DNA of 64,000 nucleotides from Streptomyces celluloflavus (GTDB lineage: Bacteria > Actinomycetota > Actinomycetes > Streptomycetales > Streptomycetaceae): contig JOEL01000011.1 of the NCBI GenBank assembly GCA_000720995.1, forward strand, positions 62,001-126,000, in the 5' to 3' direction. Both the position numbers and the translations under genes were made by a program. Below, in pieces: positions 1-7,138 of this stretch (position 1 is its first letter; every line of letters begins with the position of its first letter). The notes beneath the pieces are model-generated. The model saw nothing but the letters and a program-made list of their open reading frames with translations. It had not been told where the DNA came from and did not search any database.

Positions 1-3
1 ACG

Positions 4-717
4 GTGGACAATGGCCAGGTGACCCGAGCATCCCTGGACAAGCAGCCGCACGAAGTCGCCGCGATGTTCGACGACGTGGCGGCGCGGTACGACCTCACCA
101 ATGACGTGCTCTCCCTGGGGCAGGCGCGACTGTGGCGCAAGGAGGTGCAGCGGGCGGTGGCCGCGCGGCCCGCCGAGCGGGTGCTCGACCTCGCGGCCGG
201 TACCGGTACGTCCTCGCTCCCGTTCGCCCGGACCGGCGCGTACGTCGTGCCCTGCGATTTCTCGGTGGGCATGCTCAAGGAGGGCAAGCGGCGGCACTCG
301 TGGCTGCCCTTCACCGCGGGCGACGGCACGCGTCTGCCGTTCGCCGACGGGGTGTTCGACGCCGTCACCATCTCCTTCGGACTGCGCAACATCCAGGACA
401 CCGACGCCGCGCTGGCCGAGCTGTACCGCGTCACCAAGCCCGGTGGCCGGGTCGTGATCTGCGAGTTCAGCGAGCCGACCTGGGCGCCGTTCCGGACCGT
501 CTACACCGAGTACCTGATGCGCGCGCTGCCCCCGGTCGCCCGCGCGGTCAGCAGCAACCCGGACGCGTACGTCTATCTCGCCGAGTCCATCCGCACCTGG
601 CCCAACCAGCCCGAACTCGCCGCCCGGATGCAGGGCGTGGGCTGGGACCGGGTCGCCTGGCGCAATCTGACCGGCGGTGTGGTGGCGCTGCACCGGGGTA
701 CCAAGCCGGCCGAGTAG
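4..717 (+). CDS. menG: Demethylmenaquinone methyltransferase (MenG/UbiE family)
   Basis: Cytoplasmic SAM-dependent enzyme that C-methylates demethylmenaquinone to menaquinone, the last step of the classical pathway. The 237-residue protein has the family length. The SAM-binding motif I is [12 protein letters not shown] (about residues 60-71), and the later FGLRNIQD segment is a UbiE/MenG signature. The N-terminal [17 protein letters not shown] is also typical. The GTG at position 4 is the only start inside the window; the upstream region is missing, so the start is provisional. The gene belongs with the isoprenoid reductase at 1501 and the polyprenyl synthase at 38777. UbiE of ubiquinone makers is excluded because Streptomyces uses menaquinone (family knowledge). 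Confidence 0.93.
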   Translation: MDNGQVTRASLDKQPHEVAAMFDDVAARYDLTNDVLSLGQARLWRKEVQRAVAARPAERVLDLAAGTGTSSLPFARTGAYVVPCDFSVGMLKEGKRRHSWLPFTAGDGTRLPFADGVFDAVTISFGLRNIQDTDAALAELYRVTKPGGRVVICEFSEPTWAPFRTVYTEYLMRALPPVARAVSSNPDAYVYLAESIRTWPNQPELAARMQGVGWDRVAWRNLTGGVVALHRGTKPAE

Positions 718-733
718 GCCGCGAGCGGACGGC

Positions 734-858
734 GTGAGACGTGAGCGAGGGGGTGAAGGAGTGAGGCGGCTGCCGAGACGGAACGCGTGATTCCCACGTG
801 CGCCCGCCCCACCACAGCCGCCCCACTCCCACCTCCCCCCGCTTCACCCCCGTCTCAC
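734..858. terminator. Long imperfect inverted repeat between convergent genes
   Basis: The arms are 734-772 and 815-858. The outer part pairs GTGAGAC...GGGGGTGAAG (with an 8-base bulge on the left) with CTTCACCCCCGTCTCAC. The inner part pairs GGAGTGAGGCGGCTG (758-772) with CAGCCGCCCCACTCC (815-829), one mismatch. It lies between the 3' ends of menG and the minus-strand GNAT gene, so a bidirectional terminator is the simplest reading. Confidence 0.55.
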
Positions 859-907
859 ACGTCCAGCCGGAAGCAGTAAGCCCTCACACATCCAGCCGGA
901 AGCAGTA
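855..907. repeat. 24-bp direct duplication over a gene's 3' end
   Basis: Positions 855-878 and 884-907 match at 23 of 24 bases, separated by 5 bp. The second copy encodes the last residues and stop of the minus-strand GNAT protein (YCFRLDV). The first copy lies just beyond the stop and would encode the same peptide, so it looks like a short tandem duplication of the gene's tail. Confidence 0.85.
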
Positions 908-1396
908 CGCCTCCCGCTGTGACGTCGGCGAGTGCAGCGTCTCCGCGTGCCGCATGCCCAGGCGCCGGGTCACGGCTATCGACCGCTCGTTGCGGGCGTC
1001 CACCATCGCGACGACCTGCTGGACCCCGGCCTCCCGTACGGCGTCCAGCGCCCTCTGCGCCGCGACCGTGGCGTACCCCTTGCCCCAGTACGCGCGGCCG
1101 AGCCGCCAGCCGATCTCGATCTCGCCCGCCGGGCCCCACTCCCGCGGCCACGGCTGCGCCCCGGTGAAGCCGATGACCGCGCCGTCGGCAGGGTCGAGCA
1201 GCGTGTAGAGGCAGAAGCCCCGCTCCGCGTGGTGCCGGCGCTGGCGCGCGGTCAGTTCCTCGTACACCGACAGCTCGGCCGGCGCGCCGCCGTGGAACTC
1301 CATGACGTCCGGGTCGTTGAAGGCCCGGTGCCAGTTCAGCGCGTCCTCCTCGGTGGGCACGCGCAGCTCGACGGCGGGTAGCGGTGTGTTGTTCAT
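884..1396 (-). CDS. GNAT family N-acetyltransferase
   Basis: Predicted 170-residue acetyl-CoA-dependent acetyltransferase of the RimJ/RimL-like type; the acceptor cannot be inferred. The acetyl-CoA-binding motif A is visible as YWGKGYAT, preceded by the beta-strand segment EIEIGWRLGRA, and VDARNERSIAVTRRLGMRH is the typical motif B region. The ATG at 1396 was chosen because GAAGGG lies at ribosome-binding distance and homologues begin near it; an upstream in-frame start would add about 43 unlikely residues. It is divergent from the reductase at 1501, with a 16-bp palindrome between them. Its 3' end is duplicated just downstream. Confidence 0.88.
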   Translation of the reverse strand: MNNTPLPAVELRVPTEEDALNWHRAFNDPDVMEFHGGAPAELSVYEELTARQRRHHAERGFCLYTLLDPADGAVIGFTGAQPWPREWGPAGEIEIGWRLGRAYWGKGYATVAAQRALDAVREAGVQQVVAMVDARNERSIAVTRRLGMRHAETLHSPTSQREAYCFRLDV

Positions 1397-1449
1397 GAGC
1401 CAACCCTTCAGGAAGTGATCACCAACGCCCCCATAGACTGCATGTGCCC

Positions 1450-1465
1450 GGTGCCTAACGGCACC
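1450..1465. promoter_or_regulatory. 16-bp inverted repeat in a divergent promoter
   Basis: GGTGCCTAACGGCACC is a perfect 6-bp inverted repeat around TAAC, in the 104-bp gap between the divergent GNAT and reductase genes. It could be an operator or a short hairpin. The AT-rich stretch ATATCCATATAT just downstream (about 1468-1480) is a candidate -10 region for the reductase. Confidence 0.35.
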
Positions 1466-1500
1466 CAGATATCCATATATCGACTTCCGGGAGAACCGCC

Positions 1501-2826
1501 GTGACCGAGTCCGCGTCCGTGACACAGCCCGTGGCAGAGTCGGCGACCACGCCCCGCTCGGAGTACAGCGCGGATGTGATCGTCGTCGGCGCCGGGCCCG
1601 CAGGTTCGGCGACCGCCTACCACCTCGCCAAGTCCGGTCTGGACGTCCTCCTCCTGGAGAAGACCGCCTTCCCCCGCGAGAAGGTCTGCGGTGACGGTCT
1701 GACCCCGCGCGCGACCAAGCAGCTCGTCGCCATGGGCATCGACATCTCCGAGGAAGCGGGCTGGCTGCGCAACAAGGGCCTGCGCATCATCGGCGGCGGC
1801 TCCCGCCTCCAGCTCGACTGGCCGGACCTGGCGAGCTACCCGGACTACGGCCTCGTCCGCCGGCGCGACGACTTCGACGAGCAGCTGGCGAGGCAGGCGC
1901 AGAAGGCCGGCGCGCGGCTCTACGAGCGCTGCAACGTCGGCGCCCCGGTCATCCACGAGCTGACCGGCCACATCACCGGCGTGCAGGCGAAGCTCGGCGA
2001 GGAGAAGACCCCGGTCACCTTCCACGCCCCGATCGTCGTCGCCGCCGACGGCAACTCCACCCGGCTCTCCCTCGCCATGGGCCTGCACCGCCGCGAGGAC
2101 CGCCCGATGGGCGTCGCCGTACGCACCTACTTCACCTCGCCCCGGCACGACGACGACTACCTCGAATCCTGGCTGGAGCTGTGGGACCGCCGCGGCGCCC
2201 AGGACCGTCTCCTCCCCGGTTACGGCTGGATCTTCGGTATGGGCGACGGCACCAGCAACGTCGGCCTCGGCGTCCTGAACACCTCCAGTTCCTTCAAGGA
2301 GCTGGACTGGCGCGAGATCCTCAAGGCGTGGTGCGCCTCGATGCCCGCCGACTGGGGCTACACCCCCGAGAACATGACCGGCCCGATCCGCGGCGCCGCC
2401 CTCCCCATGGCCTTCAACCGCCAGCCGCACTACACCAAGGGCCTCCTCCTGGTCGGCGACGCCGGTGGCCTGGTGAACCCCTTCAACGGCGAGGGCATCG
2501 CGTACGCCATGGAGTCCGGCAGCATCGCCGCCGAGGTCATCGTCCAGGCCCAGGCCCGCCAGACCTACGCCCAGCGCGAGCTGGCCCTGCACCGCTACCC
2601 GAAGATCCTCAAGGACACCTACGGCGGCTACTACAACCTCGGCCGCGCCTTCGTGAAGCTCATCGGCAACCCCAAGGTCATGCAGATCGCCACCCAGCGC
2701 GGCCTGACCCACCCCCTCCTGATGCGCTTCACCCTCAAGATGCTCGCCAACCTCACCGACCCCACGGGCGGCGACGCGATGGACCGCATCATCAACGGGC
2801 TGAGCAAGGTCGCGCCGAAGGCGTGA
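1501..2826 (+). CDS. Geranylgeranyl reductase family FAD enzyme (menaquinone reductase, MenJ-like)
   Basis: 441-residue flavoprotein expected to saturate isoprene units of the menaquinone side chain. The N-terminal FAD-binding Rossmann motif is VIVVGAGPAGSATAYHLAKS (about residues 21-40), followed by the family segment FPREKVCGDGLTPRA. The second FAD-contact motif is LLVGDAGGLVNPFNGEGI (about residues 316-333). The GTG start at 1501 has GGGAG 9 bases upstream. Mycobacterial MenJ reduces one isoprene of menaquinone-9 (family knowledge), and Streptomyces menaquinones are partly hydrogenated, so this role is likely. Acting on other polyprenyl lipids is the alternative. Confidence 0.88.
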   Translation: MTESASVTQPVAESATTPRSEYSADVIVVGAGPAGSATAYHLAKSGLDVLLLEKTAFPREKVCGDGLTPRATKQLVAMGIDISEEAGWLRNKGLRIIGGGSRLQLDWPDLASYPDYGLVRRRDDFDEQLARQAQKAGARLYERCNVGAPVIHELTGHITGVQAKLGEEKTPVTFHAPIVVAADGNSTRLSLAMGLHRREDRPMGVAVRTYFTSPRHDDDYLESWLELWDRRGAQDRLLPGYGWIFGMGDGTSNVGLGVLNTSSSFKELDWREILKAWCASMPADWGYTPENMTGPIRGAALPMAFNRQPHYTKGLLLVGDAGGLVNPFNGEGIAYAMESGSIAAEVIVQAQARQTYAQRELALHRYPKILKDTYGGYYNLGRAFVKLIGNPKVMQIATQRGLTHPLLMRFTLKMLANLTDPTGGDAMDRIINGLSKVAPKA

Positions 2827-2878
2827 TCCTTCAACACTCATCCGCTGCACCCCGCTGACCTCGGCCGATGTCTGCCTA

Positions 2879-2946
2879 CGGTGCAAGGAACGTTGCACCG
2901 TGGACACCACTCCGCCCGCCGGCGCGCACTGTGCCGACGGGCGGAG
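2879..2946 (+). terminator. Two consecutive hairpins after the reductase gene
   Basis: The first hairpin pairs CGGTGCAA (2879-2886) with TTGCACCG (2893-2900), perfect with a 6-base loop. The second pairs CTCCGCCCGCCGGC (2910-2923) with GCCGACGGGCGGAG (2933-2946), one G-U-type mismatch and a 9-base loop. There is no strong T run, as is usual in Streptomyces. Confidence 0.6.
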
Positions 2947-2963
2947 TCACGAGGGCGCTGGAC

Positions 2964-3113
2964 GGGGAGCGCCCAGCTCGGCCCGTGAGGCACACCGAGC
3001 CAGACCCTCTGACCGTCCGGCGTGATCGTCATTCCGAAGCCGGTCAGATGTGGTGAGCCGTGGCTCTGCCACTGCATGAGCGAGTCCTCGATGGCGGTCC
3101 ACAGGTTGAGCGG
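2964..3113 (-). pseudogene. Possible C-terminal remnant of a protein-L-isoaspartate methyltransferase-like protein
   Basis: The minus strand encodes LNLWTAIEDSLMQW and then GFGMTITPDGQRVWLG and PHGPSWALP. From memory this resembles the C-terminal end of the actinobacterial methyltransferases of the protein-L-isoaspartate type found near RiPP and regulator genes. No start, SAM domain or proper stop goes with it, so if real it is a remnant. It ends about 20 bp from the left inverted repeat of the adjacent element, and no N-terminal part was found on the element's other side. A chance reading frame is the alternative. Confidence 0.3.
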
Positions 3114-3248
3114 TCCACGCCTTCGGGAGCAATGCTCAAGATCTGTGGATCGGGCTCGGGTTGGACGCGAAGGGCGTACCTTCCCGAGTGATCGATTGAA
3201 GGTCACCGAGTAGGCCGACGTTGGCGCGTCGGTCGGGAAGGCACGCCC

Positions 3249-3473
3249 GTGCTGAGCGTGGTCAATGCCGATGGCAGCACCTCGAACGCCTCCTTGATGG
3301 ACGAGTTCGTCCGCGAGGGCGCCCGGCGGATGCTCGCCGCCGCTCTGGAGGTCGAAGTCGATGCCTGCATAGCCGAGTTGGCTGATCAGCGTGACCTCGT
3401 CGCCCTCGTGAGGGCCGGAGCCCGCTTCGAACGCGGCCACCTCGTCGAACGCCCCGAGGCGGTCGCGGCGTGA
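3249..3473 (+). pseudogene. IS256-family transposase, in-frame internal deletion
   Basis: Only 74 residues remain of a protein that is usually about 400. The N-terminal part (EFVREGARRMLAAALEVEVD to about residue 49) matches the conserved start of mutator/IS256 transposases. The last 25 residues (LVALVRAGARFERGHLVERP) match the conserved C-terminus. The DDE catalytic region between them is missing, with the junction near 3395 (ADQRD|LVALV). The frame is intact from GTG to TGA, so the deletion is exactly in phase. The stop overlaps the downstream GNAT start. Family assignment is from memory of the conserved termini. Confidence 0.75.
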
Positions 3474-3988
3474 ACACCATCGAAGCCGAAGCCATCAGCA
3501 CCGGGCGACTGGACCTGCTGCCTCTTCTCGTCGAGCACGCCGAGGAGATGGCCACGATGCTGTCCGACCCGGCTCTTCACACCTTCATCGGCGGCACCCC
3601 GGACACCCCGCAAGCCCTGCGCTCGCGCTACCAGCGCATCACCGCAGGCTCTCCCGATCCCGCCGTCTCCTGGCTGAACTGGGTGATCCAGCTCCGCGAC
3701 GAGGACTGCCTGACGGGCACCGTCCAGGCGACGATCAGTCCCTCCGGCCACGGCCCCGTCGCCGAGATCGCTTGGGTGGTAGGGACGCCGTGGCAGGGAA
3801 GAGGCATCGCCACCGAAGCCGCCCAGGCACTCGCAACCTGGCTCGGCCGGCAGCCGGTGCATACCGTCATCGCCCACATCCACCCCGGACATCACGCATC
3901 CGCTGCCGTCGCCACCGCAGCCGGGCTCACACCCACCGAGGACCGGTACGACGGCGAGATTCGATGGCGCCGAAGTATCAGGCGATAG
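3470..3988 (+). CDS. GNAT family N-acetyltransferase (IS passenger gene)
   Basis: 172-residue acetyltransferase with a clear acetyl-CoA motif A, WQGRGIATEAAQALATW (about residues 107-123), and the motif B region IHPGHHASAAVATAAGLTPT. The substrate is unknown. The GTG start at 3470 overlaps the TGA of the deleted transposase by 4 bases (GTGA), so translation is probably coupled. The gene lies wholly inside the terminal inverted repeats, about 6 bp from the right repeat, so it travels with the element. It was either acquired as cargo or trapped when the transposase was deleted. Confidence 0.82.
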   Translation: MNTIEAEAISTGRLDLLPLLVEHAEEMATMLSDPALHTFIGGTPDTPQALRSRYQRITAGSPDPAVSWLNWVIQLRDEDCLTGTVQATISPSGHGPVAEIAWVVGTPWQGRGIATEAAQALATWLGRQPVHTVIAHIHPGHHASAAVATAAGLTPTEDRYDGEIRWRRSIRR

Positions 3989-4249
3989 CTCCACCGATCC
4001 ACAGGTCTTGACTATTACTCGATCTTTTTTCGGCACACAGGCTTGGAAGAGATGAGGGCACGGTGCGACGGAGTCAGGTGCGTCCTCCTCAGCTCGGCGA
4101 CCAGGCCGGGCCGAGGTGGTGCCCCGCTCCGGGGAGCGGCGACGAACCGCCTCCCGGAGCGGGAGTTCTGGTGCGACCCTGACCCGGATGGTCGCCATGG
4201 GTGTGGTGCGATGTGACGGCCGCCGCCCAAGCCGGCCGAGGCGGGTAGT

Positions 4250-4399
4250 TCATTCCGACCCGCCTCCCAGACTCTCCACGTGCAGGTTGATCGTTCTGTT
4301 CAACGTTTCGGCCTGTGCCAGGAGGTCTTCGATGGTGGGGCGCGGTGTCGGCGGCTCCTGCTCGTCGGGGGTGCCGGCGGGCGGCGTGTCACTGCTCAC
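4250..4399 (-). CDS. Small protein of unknown function, third gene of a coupled mini-operon
   Basis: 49 residues, beginning MSSDTPPAGTP from a GTG at 4399 and containing TIEDLLAQAETLNRTINLHV, a predicted amphipathic helix. The start lies inside the upstream gene's last codons and that gene's TGA overlaps it, which suggests translational coupling. Codon use is GC3-biased. I recognise no domain; small partners of this kind often sit opposite XRE regulators in Streptomyces. A longer upstream start would run over the neighbouring gene. Confidence 0.55.
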   Translation of the reverse strand: MSSDTPPAGTPDEQEPPTPRPTIEDLLAQAETLNRTINLHVESLGGGSE

Positions 4400-4634
4400 C
4401 GGCGCGCCCCTCCCACTGCCACTCCCGCTCCCGCTCGGCCCGCCTCCGCACCACCCGGATCTCGGCAGGGGCGTCCGCCGGCCATTCCCCCGTGAAGCTG
4501 TAGCGGTTGCGGAGCCAGGGGACGCCTGCACGGACGTCCGTCACGATGGCGGTACGCCCGGGGGCGTACTCGACCACGTCACCGACTCCGGGCGGCTCCG
4601 TGCCACCCTCCGGCGGATCAGCCGGGGTGGTCAT
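4389..4634 (-). CDS. Conserved small hypothetical protein, second gene of mini-operon
   Basis: 81 residues: MTTPADPPEGGTEPPGVGD, then VVEYAPGRTAIVTDVRAG and a charged tail (RAEREREWQWEGRAGEQ). The middle looks like a small beta-barrel of the kind seen in short Streptomyces proteins encoded next to helix-turn-helix regulators (from memory; no function known). The ATG at 4634 overlaps the TGA of the upstream small gene as ATGA, and its own end overlaps the next gene's start. Confidence 0.62.
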   Translation of the reverse strand: MTTPADPPEGGTEPPGVGDVVEYAPGRTAIVTDVRAGVPWLRNRYSFTGEWPADAPAEIRVVRRRAEREREWQWEGRAGEQ

Positions 4635-4822
4635 GCCATACCGCCGAGACTGAGCCACGTATCCCAGGTGCTGGTGCTCCAGGTGCGGGGGTCGCCACTC
4701 CGAGCGTGGAACTCCTTCGCCTCCTTGGGTACGGGCTTGGCCTTGGCCGTCCGTGGTGCGCCCGCCGACGGGAAGCGTGGGCCAACGGTGGACGTACAGC
4801 GCGGGGGTGATGCAGGGAGCAT
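4631..4822 (-). CDS. Small hypothetical protein, first gene of mini-operon
   Basis: 63 residues, ending in KEFHARSGDPRTWSTSTWDT and LSLGGMA. The start at 4822 is supported by a strong GGAGGA six bases upstream of the ATG. The stop overlaps the next gene's start as ATGA, so three small genes form one coupled unit. The unit diverges from the XRE/TPR regulator, and the roughly 270-bp gap between them holds the palindrome at 5037-5050. No known domain is recognised. Confidence 0.58.
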   Translation of the reverse strand: MLPASPPRCTSTVGPRFPSAGAPRTAKAKPVPKEAKEFHARSGDPRTWSTSTWDTWLSLGGMA

Positions 4823-5036
4823 CAGGAATCCTCCAGACGGATCGCTGCTGAATGGAGGGCGGCCCAGAGGGGAGCGGGCCCGCCCACGATCCGCTACGAC
4901 GCTCGGTCCCCACCTGACGTATGGCTCCCGGACAGCGGGAGCCGTGGGCTGGGAGGCCGCAACGGCTTACGCCCAGTTGAACGACTGCGGGGCGGTGAGC
5001 GGGAGGAAATATGGGGCTGCTTCTGCTCGTAGGCAC

Positions 5037-5050
5037 CCGGAAATTTCCGG
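5037..5050. promoter_or_regulatory. Perfect 14-bp palindrome, putative operator
   Basis: CCGGAAATTTCCGG is a perfect palindrome, followed directly by TTCCGG. It lies about 45 bp upstream of the preferred regulator start at 5095 and in front of the divergent mini-operon. A TACTGT hexamer at 5082-5087 could be the -10 box of a leaderless transcript starting at that GTG. Autoregulation is an inference. Confidence 0.45.
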
Positions 5051-5094
5051 TTCCGGAGCAGCCGGCAGCCGGGCCTCTGGCTACTGTGAGTCGA

Positions 5095-6336
5095 GTGACC
5101 GGAAACTTCGGCCTGAAGGCCAAGATGGACGAAGCCGGGTTCACGCAGCGGGAGTTAGTCGATGCAGTGAACGGCAAGCTGCGTGAGGCCGGCGAACATC
5201 CCACCGTCGGAGACCGGACGGTCAGGACGTGGCTGACCGGAAAATCCTGCTGGCCCCATCCCGCCAAGAGGCGCGCCTTGGAGGCAGTATTCGGCTGTAC
5301 CGCCGAAGAGCTGGGCTTCATTCGCCCGCTCGCCGAGCGAACGGAGGAGGACGTGCACCGCCGGAAGTTCTGCGGCGCGGTCACCGGCGCCGCTGTCGCC
5401 GTACCCCTCCCGGCCGCCCGCCGGGCCGTAGGTAGCTCCGACGTACTACGCGCCCGTAAGGGGCTGGAGAACCTCACCAGTCTTGATCAGGCCAGAGGAG
5501 GGCATGCAGCGCTGGAAAAGGTCGCCCTCGCCGGCGCGTGCGACACCCTCGAATTGCAGCAGCGGGCGGCAACGCAGCGGATTCGACAGCGCCTGTTCAG
5601 CGTGGCCGCCGACTACACTGCCGCCGCCGCATGGTCATGCGTCGATGCTCGGCAACTCGACCGCGCACAGCAGCACTTGAATGAAGCCCTACGGCTGGCC
5701 GGAATGGCACAGGACATCACGGCACAGATGCGGGTGTGGAATGCCACCGCGCTCCTTGCCCACCAGCGGCGTGAGTATGGCGAGGCAGTCGCCGCAGCGC
5801 AAGCAGCGCAAGCAACTTCCATTACGCGGCGCGATCCGTTCTTCGGCTCTCTCGCGCATGCTCGTGCCGCTGTCGGTCACGCCAACTGCGACGACCGACA
5901 GTCGGCCTTGCGCTCTCTCGGTCACGCCGAAGACGCCCTGGCCAAGGCAGATGAGCGTCCACGTCCAGGATGGGTGGCGTTCTACGGACCTGCCGAGCTG
6001 CATGCCCTGGCGGCAATTCTCCATGACCAGGTCGGATCTCCCGCGGAGGCGGAGGCAGCGTCATACCGTGCGCTGTCAGCGCTTCCCGAGAAGTACCGGC
6101 GCAACCGGGCCATGACCATTGTCCGACTCGCCCTGGCGCAACTCCATCAAGGCGATATCGACAGGGGATGTGCCACCACTGCTGACGCCTTCGCCCTGAT
6201 GGTCGGGCACCCCCTCCCGGGGCGGCTGCGCGTCGTGTTGGGTGACTTTCACCGCGACCTGCTTACCCTCGCACCAACCGCCGCTGTGACGCGGGAGTGG
6301 GGCGACCGATATCGATCCGAATGGAGCCCAGCGTGA
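5095..6336 (+). CDS. XRE-type transcriptional regulator with TPR-like C-terminus
   Basis: The N-terminal helix-turn-helix (FTQRELVDAVNGKLREAG ... VRTWLTGKSCWPHPAKR) is followed by a long Ala-rich helical region resembling tetratricopeptide repeats (about residues 130-400). This is the architecture of a large Streptomyces regulator family. The GTG at 5095 gives 413 residues and begins MTGNFGLKAKMDEAGFT, as homologues do from memory. An ATG at 5011 with GGAGG only 4 bases upstream would add 28 atypical residues and place the palindrome inside the gene. An internal RRKFCGAVTGAAVAV stretch looks Tat-like but is common in this family. Its stop overlaps the GNAT start. Confidence 0.82.
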   Translation: MTGNFGLKAKMDEAGFTQRELVDAVNGKLREAGEHPTVGDRTVRTWLTGKSCWPHPAKRRALEAVFGCTAEELGFIRPLAERTEEDVHRRKFCGAVTGAAVAVPLPAARRAVGSSDVLRARKGLENLTSLDQARGGHAALEKVALAGACDTLELQQRAATQRIRQRLFSVAADYTAAAAWSCVDARQLDRAQQHLNEALRLAGMAQDITAQMRVWNATALLAHQRREYGEAVAAAQAAQATSITRRDPFFGSLAHARAAVGHANCDDRQSALRSLGHAEDALAKADERPRPGWVAFYGPAELHALAAILHDQVGSPAEAEAASYRALSALPEKYRRNRAMTIVRLALAQLHQGDIDRGCATTADAFALMVGHPLPGRLRVVLGDFHRDLLTLAPTAAVTREWGDRYRSEWSPA

Positions 6337-6854
6337 CAGCTGATATCGACCTGCGTCATTACACTCAGGGCGATCTCGCGCAGATCCGGCCAACGCTCTT
6401 GGACGTGCATGCCGATGCCTACGCGGACCGCATGGACGAGGAATTTGTGCAGCGTTTCCCGTGGTTCGTTGATCACTGGGGCAATAAGCCCGGTTTCTCG
6501 TGTGTGATCGTCTACAGCGCCGGGGAGCCAGCCGGCTTTTCCTACGGGGCTCCGAACGACCCCGGTACCGAATGGTGGCGTGAGTACATCACCGAACCCG
6601 CTGAGGCCTCCACCTTCGCGGTCTCCGAGCTCATGCTCCGAGTGAAGTGGCGAAAGCAGGGATTGTCCGAGCGCCTCCACGAGGCTCTGCTCAGCCCGCG
6701 TGCGGAGGCACATGCAACCCTCACTGTCGATACCCGGCGTCCAAGGCTGCAAGCCTTGTATGAGTCCTGGGGCTACCGGAAGATCGGGCAGCGGCAGCCC
6801 TTCGCCGACTCCCCACTTTATGCGGTCATGCTTCGGTCTTTGCGTACTGCCTGA
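6333..6854 (+). CDS. GNAT family N-acetyltransferase coupled to an XRE regulator
   Basis: 173 residues. The acetyl-CoA-binding motif is KWRKQGLSERLHEALL (about residues 109-124), followed by LTVDTRRPRLQALYESWGY, the usual C-terminal GNAT segment. The GTG at 6333 overlaps the regulator's TGA (GTGA) and has GGAG 6 bases upstream, so it is preferred over an ATG at 6321. The two genes form an operon; the acetyltransferase may act with the regulator or on a metabolite it responds to. The substrate is unknown. Confidence 0.85.
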   Translation: MTADIDLRHYTQGDLAQIRPTLLDVHADAYADRMDEEFVQRFPWFVDHWGNKPGFSCVIVYSAGEPAGFSYGAPNDPGTEWWREYITEPAEASTFAVSELMLRVKWRKQGLSERLHEALLSPRAEAHATLTVDTRRPRLQALYESWGYRKIGQRQPFADSPLYAVMLRSLRTA

Positions 6855-6920
6855 GAGGCGGCACGAGTGGTGGCGCCGCCGCGAAATTCGCCGGGCGCCA
6901 GGTTTGTGAAGTGCCAAGTG

Positions 6921-6954
6921 CCTCCTTTATGGCCCGAAGGCCGTAAAGGAGGCG
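6921..6954 (+). terminator. Strong hairpin terminator
   Basis: A 15-bp stem with a CGAA loop: GCCTCCTTTATGGCC (6921-6935) pairs with GGCCGTAAAGGAGGC (6940-6954), one G-U pair. It lies 67 bp after the regulator/GNAT operon. Confidence 0.8.
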
Positions 6955-7117
6955 CGCACCAGTGCACGCCGAAGGCGTGATCCCGTCCGGCGGCGGACAC
7001 GTCGTTCCCGTACGGTAAGCGACTGCCGCCGCCCGTAGGGGAGTTCGGGCCTGCACCTGGGTCTGCGTCACAGCCTCGGTCGCGCTCTTCTTCGGTCCGG
7101 CCTCTCGTGAGTCCCCC

Positions 7118-7137
7118 GGCGGGCTTCGCCGCCCGCC
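7118..7137 (-). terminator. Short GC hairpin at the 3' end of the winged-helix gene
   Basis: GGCGGGC (7118-7124) and GCCCGCC (7131-7137) pair with a 6-base loop, immediately after the minus-strand stop at 7139-7141. Confidence 0.4.
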
Positions 7138-7138
7138 C

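Larger units (their letters stand above)
3136..4012 (+). mobile_element. IS256-type element, internally deleted, with GNAT passenger
   Basis: The ends form inverted repeats: TCAAGATCTGTGGATCGG at 3136-3153 and, on the other strand, TCAAGACCTGTGGATCGG at 3995-4012 (17 of 18 identical). Between them lie a 74-residue in-frame-deleted IS256-family transposase and a complete GNAT gene whose start overlaps the transposase stop. Flanking 8-mers do not match, so no target duplication is evident. The remnant has lost its catalytic core, so it could move only if an intact transposase acts in trans. The layout resembles a mobile insertion cassette. Confidence 0.72.

Noticed and set aside
1408-2910. Long open frame antisense to the isoprenoid reductase gene (500 codons)
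   Set aside because: It is a GC3 shadow of the plus-strand gene, with Val/Gly/Asp-rich low-complexity translation and no family match; the plus strand has clear FAD motifs.
2838-3440. 200-codon minus-strand frame through the IS element's left end as one gene
   Set aside because: Its N-terminal half is antisense to the transposase remnant; only a short C-terminal-like stretch looks protein-like and is listed as a possible fragment.
4389-5477. 362-codon minus-strand frame covering the XRE regulator's N-terminus
   Set aside because: Only its last 81 codons (4389-4634) form a credible small gene; the rest is antisense to the regulator and its promoter.
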